Shown here: one piece after another, positions 58,429-64,000 of the stretch
Layout: every line of letters begins with the position of its first letter
How positions within the stretch are numbered: position 1 is the first letter of the stretch
Source: Streptomyces sp. NBC_00654
GTDB taxonomy: Bacteria; Actinomycetota; Actinomycetes; Streptomycetales; Streptomycetaceae
Length of the DNA: 64,000 bases
Assembly (NCBI RefSeq): GCF_026341775.1
Contig: NZ_JAPEOB010000002.1
Location: 2,294,001 to 2,358,000, forward strand
Direction of reading: 5' to 3'
The notes under the pieces: model-generated
The model's database searches: none
Told to the model about the DNA's origin: nothing
What the model saw: the letters and a program-made list of their open reading frames with translations, nothing else
Translations under genes and position numbers: made by a program

Positions 58429-59561
58429 ACCGGTGTGTCCCCCTGCCAGGCGGCGAACAGCGGGGTCGCTCCGGCGCCGTCCAGGACCACGACGCCGAAC
58501 GGCCGGTCGAAGGCGATGTGCCGGACGCGGCGCGGGCGAGGCAAGGCTCCCGCGGCCCGCATGGCGACGACCGTCACGGCCGCCGCTTCCACCCCCTCCT
58601 CGGCGATCTTCAGCACGGCCTCCTGGACCACCTGCGAGATGGCGAGCGGCTCGGGCGAGAGCCCGGGGAATTCGGCGCCGCCGGAGGTCGCCCGGCGCAC
58701 GCCGAGCGCGGGCAGCTGCTCGGAGGCCTGAACAGTCGTACGCAGGGTGAGGCGCGGGACCGCGATGGTCACGTCGTCGGCATCCGGCGCGGTGCCCGAT
58801 TCCCGGGGTGCCCAGCCCGCGGGCAGCACCTGTGCCGCGCCCGCACCCGGTTCACCCAGGACGAACCGCACCCGGGCCGGAGCCCCACCGGCCGAGGCCC
58901 CACCGGCCGGGGTCCCGGCGGCCGCCTCCGTACGGCAGCGCAGTTCGACGACGTACGCGCCGCCCACCGTCCAGGCGTCCGACAGCGCCACCCCCTTGTG
59001 CATGGTCGGCACCGGACGCGTCACCCCCGCCGCGTCGGTGAACAGTGCGTCATGGGTGCGCCGCCCCTCGAACGGCACCTCCCAGCGGGCCTTCAGGGCC
59101 AGCGCGTTGACGAGGACGAGAAGTATCTCGTCGGTGATCTCCAGCGGCAGCTTCTCGATCAGTCCGCCGGTCACCTCACACACCCAGGCATCGGCCTCCG
59201 CCGGATCCATCGCGCCGAACCGGATGTCCGGCAGCGATTCCCGGTACGCGCGGTACACCGGCACCCTGCTCCACACCCTGGTCGCCACACCCAGTGCCTC
59301 GGTACGGGCCAGCTCACGGGCGGCCTCCGTCACGGCCGGTCCGGCCTCCCGTTCGGCCACCCCGAGCAGCGCGCGCAACTCGTCGGCGGTCTCGCCGCGC
59401 GCGCCGGCCGCCACGGCGGCCAGGGCCAGCCACAGGCCGGCGGGCGAGCACACGAAGCTCTCGCCGACCGGACGGGCCGGGCCCGCCAGCTCCCGCGTCC
59501 ACAGCTCGGCCAGCCGCCGGACCGCCCCGGCCCGCTCCATCGAATCCGTCCCCTGTGTCAC
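58416..59561 (-). CDS. serpin-family protein
   Basis: A 381-residue protein with the serpin pattern: SPAGLWLALAAVAAGARGETADELRALLG near the N-terminus, VNALALKARWEVPFEGRRTHDALF in the shutter/breach region, and the reactive-centre hinge KIAEEGVEAAAVTVVAM followed by HIAFDRPFGVVVLDGAGATPLFAAW. The Ala-rich hinge is that of inhibitory serpins; the scissile bond in the loop (around GALPRPRRV) would be a Pro/Arg-rich site suggesting a trypsin-like target, though bacterial serpins may have degraded loops. No signal peptide is evident, so an intracellular role is likely. Start GTG 59561 preceded by GGGGGAA. Rare but real family in actinobacteria; target protease unknown. Confidence 0.86.
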   Translation of the reverse strand: MTQGTDSMERAGAVRRLAELWTRELAGPARPVGESFVCSPAGLWLALAAVAAGARGETADELRALLGVAEREAGPAVTEAARELARTEALGVATRVWSRVPVYRAYRESLPDIRFGAMDPAEADAWVCEVTGGLIEKLPLEITDEILLVLVNALALKARWEVPFEGRRTHDALFTDAAGVTRPVPTMHKGVALSDAWTVGGAYVVELRCRTEAAAGTPAGGASAGGAPARVRFVLGEPGAGAAQVLPAGWAPRESGTAPDADDVTIAVPRLTLRTTVQASEQLPALGVRRATSGGAEFPGLSPEPLAISQVVQEAVLKIAEEGVEAAAVTVVAMRAAGALPRPRRVRHIAFDRPFGVVVLDGAGATPLFAAWQGDTPVHEG

Positions 59562-59612
59562 CGATTCCCCCTACACGTAATCTCTTCGCCATCCGATTGT
59601 CCGGAAGTCAGA

Positions 59613-60107
59613 ATGAACCACATGACGTGGAACGTGACGCCTGAACTCTTCGACTCCCCCGACGCGGCGGTGCTGCGCCGGGACTATTACGACGAGGTGG
59701 CCAGCCGCTACTGGCAGCGGCCCGCGACCGCCGAGGAGATCGACGAAGGGCTCACCGACGACGGCGCCGACCGGCTCGTGCCGCCCACCGGGCAGTTCGT
59801 CGTCGGCCGCTACGAGGGCAGGGCCGCGAGCTGTGCGGGGTTCCTCGTGACGGACGCGGACGCGGGCATCGCGGAGCTGACCCGGGTGTACGTACGACCC
59901 GGTTTCCGCGGCACCGGGGGCGGCGGACAGCTGCTGGCCGCCATCGAGGACGCGGCACGGGCGTTCGGGATACGGCTGCTCCGGCTCGACACCCGCAACG
60001 ACCTGGTCGAGGCGCGCGGGCTGTACGCGAAGCACGGCTACCGGGAAGTGCCCGCGTTCCACCACCGCAACCAGTTCGCGGAGCACTGGTTCGCCAAGGA
60101 GCTGTGA
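59613..60107 (+). CDS. GNAT-family N-acetyltransferase
   Basis: A 164-residue acetyltransferase: after an N-terminal helix region, strand 4 and the acetyl-CoA pyrophosphate loop read IAELTRVYVRPGFRGTGGGGQLLAAIEDAAR (motif A with R-G-T-G-G-G), followed by RLDTRNDLVEARGLYAKHGYREV and a terminal Tyr. It would acetylate a small amine or protein. Start ATG 59613 with GGAAG six bases before; ATG 59622 is possible. It is divergent from the serpin gene, with a 50-bp shared promoter. Confidence 0.87.
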   Translation: MNHMTWNVTPELFDSPDAAVLRRDYYDEVASRYWQRPATAEEIDEGLTDDGADRLVPPTGQFVVGRYEGRAASCAGFLVTDADAGIAELTRVYVRPGFRGTGGGGQLLAAIEDAARAFGIRLLRLDTRNDLVEARGLYAKHGYREVPAFHHRNQFAEHWFAKEL

Positions 60108-60111
60108 CGCG

Positions 60112-60172
60112 GGAGGCAGGAGACCGGAGACCGGAGGCAGGAGACCGGAGACCGGAGGCAGGAGGCCGGAGG
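60112..60172. repeat. 21-bp tandem repeat after GNAT gene
   Basis: Units beginning GGAGGCAGGAGACCGGAGAC at 60112 and 60133 are identical; a third (60154-60172) is degenerate. Purine-rich strand. It lies between GNAT and the convergent MFS-wHTH gene. Confidence 0.85.
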
Positions 60173-60251
60173 GCGGGGGCCCGAGACGGACCGGGCGCCA
60201 GGCGCCAGGCGGGACAGTACAGGCCGAGAAGGGACCGGGCGGGACCGGCGT

Positions 60252-62294
60252 TCAGGCCGCGTGGTCGCGGCGCGGTTCCGGCATGTGCGGCCGCTCCTTG
60301 CTCGAACCGCTCACCTCGGCGGTCAGCTCGACGACCAGCCTGACCAGATCGGTGGGCCGCTCCGGCCCCCACCAGTCGCCCAGCAGCTCGGCGAGCGAGT
60401 CCTCGCGGGCCTGGGCGAGCCGGACGACGACTTCCGCCCCCGGCTCGGTGAGGACCAGCTGCAGCCCCTCGCGCCGGGCCAGCCCACGCTCCTCCAACTG
60501 ACGCGCCGCCTCACTGATCACCCTGAGCGGCACCGGCGCGATGTCGGCGAGCCGGGCGGGTTCGACGGTGCCGTGCCGCCTGATCCGCAGCAGCAGCCAG
60601 CTGGCCGCGGGCAGCAGGTCGTAGCCCGCCCTCTCGGTGATCTTCACGTAGATCTCGCGGCGCCCCTCCCTGGTGGCGAGCACGGAGAGGGCGCGGGCGC
60701 ATTCGTCGTACGAGGAGCGCTCCACGGGGTTCGACGCCAGGGTCTGGCTGGTGTCGGGGGCGGTCACCGAGCCGCGCAGCTTGTCCTCCTTGAGGAACCA
60801 GGCGAGGACGAAGGCGACCAGGACGACGGGAGCCGCGTACAGGAAGACATCGGTGATCGACGTCGAGTACGCGCTGAGGATCGAGGGGCGCAGATCGGCG
60901 GGCAGCTGACCGATGGCCCGGGGGTCGGCCGCCAGCCGGTCGGCATCGACACCCGGCGGCAGTGAGCGGCCTTCGAGGGCGCTGCTGAGTTTGCCGGTGA
61001 GCCGGTTGGTGAAGACGGTGCCGAAGATGGCCACGCCGAACGAGGCGCCGATGGAGCGGAAGAAGGTCGCGCCGGAGGTGGCGACGCCCAGATCCTCGTA
61101 CGTCACGGCGTTCTGCACGACCAGCACGAGGACCTGCATCACCAGGCCGAGCCCGGCCCCGAAGACGAAGAAGTAGACGCTCATCTCCCAGGTGGAGCTG
61201 GTCTCGTCGAGGCGGTGGAGCAGCAGCAGACCGATCGCGGTGAGGAAGGTGCCCGCGACGGGGAAGACCTTCCAGCGGCCGGTGCGGCTGACGAGCTGTC
61301 CCGAGCCGGTCGAGGTGATCAGCATGCCGAACACCATGGGCAGCATGTGCACACCCGACATCGTCGGGGTGATGCCGTGCACCACTTGGAGGAATGTCGG
61401 CAGGTAGGTCATCGCGCCGAACATCGCGAAGCCGACGACGAAGCTGATGAGGGCGACGAGGCTGAAGGTCCTGATCCGGAAGAGCTTCAGCGGCAGTACG
61501 GGCTCCGCGGCGCGGCGCTCGACCGCGATGAAGGCGATGAGCAGCAGCACGGCCAGTACGGCGAGGGAGATGATCTGCGCCGATCCCCAGGCCCAGGTGG
61601 TGCCGCCGAGGGAGGCGACGAGGACCAGGCAGGTGGCGACGGAGGCGATGAGGAAGGTGCCGAGGTAGTCGATCGTGTGCTTGGACTGACGTACCGGGAT
61701 GTGCAGGACGGCGGCGATGACGACGAGTGCGACGACGCCGATCGGCAGGTTGATGTAGAAGACCCAGCGCCAGCTGAGGTGTTCGGTGAAGAAGCCGCCG
61801 AGGAGCGGCCCGAGCACGCTCGTCACACCGAAGACCGCACCGAACAGGCCCTGGTACTTGCCGCGTTCGCGCGGCGAGACGATGTCACCGACGATCGCCA
61901 TCGACAGCACCATCAGCCCGCCGCCGCCGAGGCCCTGGAGGGCCCGGAAGCCGATCAGCTGAGGCATGTTCTGTGCGAGGCCGCAGAGTGCGGAGCCGAC
62001 GAGGAAGATGACGATGGCGGTCTGGAACAGTTTCTTGCGCCCGTACTGGTCGCCGAGCTTGCCCCAGAGGGGGGTCGCCGCGGTCGCCGCCAGCATGTAG
62101 GCGGTGACGACCCAGGACAGATGGTCCATGCCTCCGAGGTCGCTGACGATCGTCGGCAGCGCCGTGGAGACGATGGTCTGATCGAGTGCGGCGAGCAGCA
62201 TGCCGAGCAGCAGTGCGCCGATGGCCACCATGACGGTTCGCTTCGACCGTGCGTCGCCCGGGACGGGGGGCGGCGGGCTCAGCTGCTGGGCCAT
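60252..62294 (-). CDS. MFS (DHA2) transporter fused to a MarR-like winged helix domain
   Basis: A 680-residue protein. Residues about 15-530 form a 14-helix EmrB/QacA drug:H+ antiporter: [20 protein letters not shown] in TM1, motif [17 protein letters not shown], motif C-like [20 protein letters not shown]. After TM14 a cytosolic extension (about 560-680) reads as a MarR-type winged helix ([72 protein letters not shown]). A second ATG six bases after a GAGGAG is chosen (62294); 62300 abuts the ribosome site. A membrane transporter with its own DNA-binding-like domain is unusual but recurs in Streptomyces. Drug specificity unknown. Confidence 0.88.
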   Translation of the reverse strand: MAQQLSPPPPVPGDARSKRTVMVAIGALLLGMLLAALDQTIVSTALPTIVSDLGGMDHLSWVVTAYMLAATAATPLWGKLGDQYGRKKLFQTAIVIFLVGSALCGLAQNMPQLIGFRALQGLGGGGLMVLSMAIVGDIVSPRERGKYQGLFGAVFGVTSVLGPLLGGFFTEHLSWRWVFYINLPIGVVALVVIAAVLHIPVRQSKHTIDYLGTFLIASVATCLVLVASLGGTTWAWGSAQIISLAVLAVLLLIAFIAVERRAAEPVLPLKLFRIRTFSLVALISFVVGFAMFGAMTYLPTFLQVVHGITPTMSGVHMLPMVFGMLITSTGSGQLVSRTGRWKVFPVAGTFLTAIGLLLLHRLDETSSTWEMSVYFFVFGAGLGLVMQVLVLVVQNAVTYEDLGVATSGATFFRSIGASFGVAIFGTVFTNRLTGKLSSALEGRSLPPGVDADRLAADPRAIGQLPADLRPSILSAYSTSITDVFLYAAPVVLVAFVLAWFLKEDKLRGSVTAPDTSQTLASNPVERSSYDECARALSVLATREGRREIYVKITERAGYDLLPAASWLLLRIRRHGTVEPARLADIAPVPLRVISEAARQLEERGLARREGLQLVLTEPGAEVVVRLAQAREDSLAELLGDWWGPERPTDLVRLVVELTAEVSGSSKERPHMPEPRRDHAA

Positions 62295-62430
62295 GAGCAT
62301 CTCCTCGGATCCGATACACCCCCATCCTGGACGTTTTGCCCGTTTACGGCCTGCCGAGCGGCCGCGCATCGTTGGGCTCCGCGGTGACGGCCTGCATAAT
62401 CGCAGGCAGTTCAAGGGGAGGGGACCGACT

Positions 62431-63669
62431 ATGACCGGACATATGTGCCCGGAGTGCGGCAGGAGACGCGTCGGCCGAGATCCGGTCGCAGGTCAGGCAC
62501 CGGACGCGCCGGTCGGCGGACCGGACGCGTGCGCGTGCGGGGCGGCCGCACCGCTCACCGGGGAGGAGCGGCGGGCGGCACGCGCGGCGGAGACCGCCGC
62601 GGCCGAGGACTTCGATCCGCTGCGGATCAGGCCGTACGTGACGCTGTCCGGCGACGGCACCACCACCGACCACGAGCGCATCGGCACCGGAACGGGAGCG
62701 GGAGCCGACGACGCCCATCGGTACGGTGCGCACCGCGACCCCGTCCACGGCCACATCGCCCCGGACCCCGCGGACACGACGATGCCGCTGTTCCTGGACG
62801 GGGCGGCAGGCGCGTCGGCGTACGGAGACGGCGCAACGTACGGAGACGGGGGCGCGGCGGCTTACGGAGCCGGCGCGGCACACGGAGCGGGGGGCGCGGC
62901 GTACGGAGCGGGGCACGCGACACCGTACGGACCCGTGGGCGCGGTCGTGGGTCCGCCGCCGGGCACCGCGAAGGGTCCGGACGAGGCCCATCGGCGCACG
63001 GCCGGCACCGGCCTCGGCCCGGACCCTGACGCCGACCCCGTCCAGCCCCGTCGGCGGCGGCCGTTCGCCGTGCTCGCCGCCGGGGCGGCGGTGGCCGCGG
63101 TGGTCGGCGCCGCGGCCTTCGCCGGGGGGCTGTTCTCCGGGGACGACGGCCGGCGGGAGGCCCTGCCGGACCTGACCACCAGCACCCCGGACGGCATGGG
63201 TGACGGACCGGCCGATTCCGCGTCGGAGTCGGCAGCCGCGTCGCCTTCGCCGTCCCGCTCGGCCCAGGCATCGCCCTCCGCGTCGGCCTCCGGCTCCGCC
63301 TCTCCGTCGAAGAGCGCGGAGCCGACCGGTTCCGCGTCCGCGTCGGCCTCACCGACCGCGACCGGCCCCTCCCCCTCGGCCTCCGGCAGGAAGCCCCCGG
63401 GCACCCCGTCGGCGGCTCCGCCCGTCCAGTCGCCGGGCCCCACGCTGCGGCCCGGCGACCATGGCCCCGAGGTGGCCGAACTGCAGAACCGCCTGAAGGA
63501 GGTCTGGCTCTACCAGGGCCCCTCGGACGCCGACTACACGGGCCGGGTCGAGGACGCCGTACGCGTCTACCAGTCGTACAAGGCCATCCAGGGCGACCCT
63601 GCGGGCGTGTACGGGCCGAACACCCGGCGCGCGCTGGAGGCGGAGACGAGCGGGCGCGGCGGCCACTGA
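62431..63669 (+). CDS. zinc-ribbon, single-TM peptidoglycan-binding protein
   Basis: A 412-residue membrane protein. The N-terminus has [10 protein letters not shown] and ACACGAAAP cysteine pairs, a likely cytosolic zinc ribbon. A long Gly/Ala/Tyr-rich region (about 115-175; repeated Ala-Tyr-Gly units) precedes one transmembrane helix (about 212-232, [24 protein letters not shown]), an extracellular Ser/Ala/Pro stalk (about 245-340) and a C-terminal PG_binding_1 domain ([22 protein letters not shown] ... [32 protein letters not shown]). Start ATG 62431 with GGGGAGGGG upstream. It probably ties the envelope to the wall; the ribbon suggests a cytosolic partner. Divergent from the MFS-wHTH gene. 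Confidence 0.85.
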   Translation: MTGHMCPECGRRRVGRDPVAGQAPDAPVGGPDACACGAAAPLTGEERRAARAAETAAAEDFDPLRIRPYVTLSGDGTTTDHERIGTGTGAGADDAHRYGAHRDPVHGHIAPDPADTTMPLFLDGAAGASAYGDGATYGDGGAAAYGAGAAHGAGGAAYGAGHATPYGPVGAVVGPPPGTAKGPDEAHRRTAGTGLGPDPDADPVQPRRRRPFAVLAAGAAVAAVVGAAAFAGGLFSGDDGRREALPDLTTSTPDGMGDGPADSASESAAASPSPSRSAQASPSASASGSASPSKSAEPTGSASASASPTATGPSPSASGRKPPGTPSAAPPVQSPGPTLRPGDHGPEVAELQNRLKEVWLYQGPSDADYTGRVEDAVRVYQSYKAIQGDPAGVYGPNTRRALEAETSGRGGH

Positions 63670-63901
63670 CGTACGGGATGCGCGGCGGACCGAGTCCGAG
63701 GTGGCGCCGGATCCGGTACCGAAAGTAAGGGATTCGCATTCCGGCGCGGCTTTTTGTATCGTGATGGAACAAAGTGGCCTCCGCTCGCACTCCCTGACCG
63801 GCGGGCGGGGCCGCTCTTGTACGTCATCCGCGTCACCCACGCCACCCGCGCCACCTCGCACCGGGGTGCACGCGACGCCCCCCGCGCTCAGGAGCCAGCC
63901 G
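63670..63901 (+). promoter_or_regulatory. intergenic region with likely promoter for HAD gene
   Basis: 232 bp. A relatively AT-rich stretch TTTTTGTATCGTGATGG around 63751-63767 contains a TATCGT-like -10 element, and AGGAG at 63890-63894 precedes the HAD ATG. Nothing else is evident. Confidence 0.45.
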
Positions 63902-64000
63902 ATGTCGGCCACCGTCCTCACCGCAAAAGCCCTCCTTCTGGACATGGACGGCACCCTCGTGAACTCCGATGCCGTAGTGGAACGCTGCTGGCATCGCTGG
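63902..64000 (+). CDS. HAD-superfamily phosphatase, 3' end outside window
   Basis: The first 33 codons read MSATVLTAKALLLDMDGTLV then NSDAVVERCWHRW. LLLDMDGTLV is HAD motif I with the nucleophilic Asp and general acid Asp two residues later; NSDAVVERCW is the start of the cap domain as in beta-phosphoglucomutase/GPH-like (subfamily IA) sugar phosphatases. AGGAG lies seven bases before ATG 63902. The gene runs off the window, so substrate class beyond small phosphates or sugar phosphates cannot be given. Confidence 0.85.
   Translation, partial: MSATVLTAKALLLDMDGTLVNSDAVVERCWHRW

Noticed and set aside
58275..59612. Long frame upstream of the GNAT gene on the plus strand
   Set aside because: It is antisense to the serpin gene, low-complexity Arg/Gly/Pro, and the acetyltransferase fold begins only after ATG 59613 with its own ribosome site.

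Overview
The window is high-G+C DNA (by eye about 70% G+C) with strong third-position GC bias, many GTG starts, GTGA/ATGA stop-start overlaps and Streptomyces-type families (a DmdR/IdeR-type iron box, bifunctional RNase H/acid phosphatase, an SCO2322-family protein, mycothiol/F420-linked enzymes). It is almost certainly a chromosomal segment of a Streptomyces or close relative. I see no tRNA, rRNA, CRISPR array, insertion sequence, phage gene or replication origin. The window cuts a gene at each end: a KDPG aldolase at the left and a HAD phosphatase at the right.

Layout. 0-6.6 kb: end of eda, a coupled Nif3 / zinc-ribbon / RNase H-phosphatase operon, an iron-box-controlled siderophore-binding lipoprotein, and an unknown protein. 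6.6-16.7 kb: two lipid/steroid beta-oxidation-like operons on the minus strand (MaoC hydratase-alcohol dehydrogenase-SDR; two-domain acyl-CoA dehydrogenase-SCP2 thiolase-MFS) flanking a small ABC exporter. 16.8-24.1 kb: an MFS protein and an IclR-PepE / DUF1177-NCS1 permease-M20 peptidase gene set. 24.1-28.8 kb: methyltransferase, cell-wall amidase, membrane protein, F420-type oxidoreductase, mycothiol-dependent isomerase family. 28.8-32.9 kb: GT4-methyltransferase-toroid triad divergent from a KstR-like TetR repressor. 33.0-38.8 kb: a complete Liv-type ABC transporter plus alpha/beta hydrolase, convergent with a PucR/CdaR regulator and a 3-hydroxybutyrate-dehydrogenase-like SDR. 42.6-45.7 kb: aldehyde dehydrogenase-ferredoxin and an MBL hydrolase. 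45.8-51.9 kb: a cobalamin riboswitch and a five-gene ECF uptake operon with two membrane-anchored surface proteins. 52.2-55.6 kb: a secreted transglycosylase, then a FadA5-like thiolase divergent from a CYP125-like P450. 55.9-64 kb: GT87/PAP2 fusion, serpin, GNAT, MFS-wHTH fusion, peptidoglycan-binding membrane protein, HAD start.

Main biological reading. Six scattered loci (MaoC operon, FadE-thiolase operon, KstR/GT4, ALDH-ferredoxin, FadA5, CYP125) carry exact or one-mismatch copies of the KstR operator TNNAACNNGTTNNA, and the window encodes a TetR protein that closely resembles mycobacterial KstR. Four of these loci plus the F420-type oxidoreductase also carry a second 17-bp inverted repeat, close to TCTGACG-N3-CGTCAGA, that I cannot assign to any known regulator. 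Together this looks like a dispersed, doubly controlled sterol/isoprenoid side-chain catabolism regulon in a Streptomyces that, at least here, lacks ring-degradation and CoA-ligase genes. The second notable system is the B12-riboswitch ECF operon, whose two surface proteins may be a split bacterial counterpart of intrinsic factor/transcobalamin.
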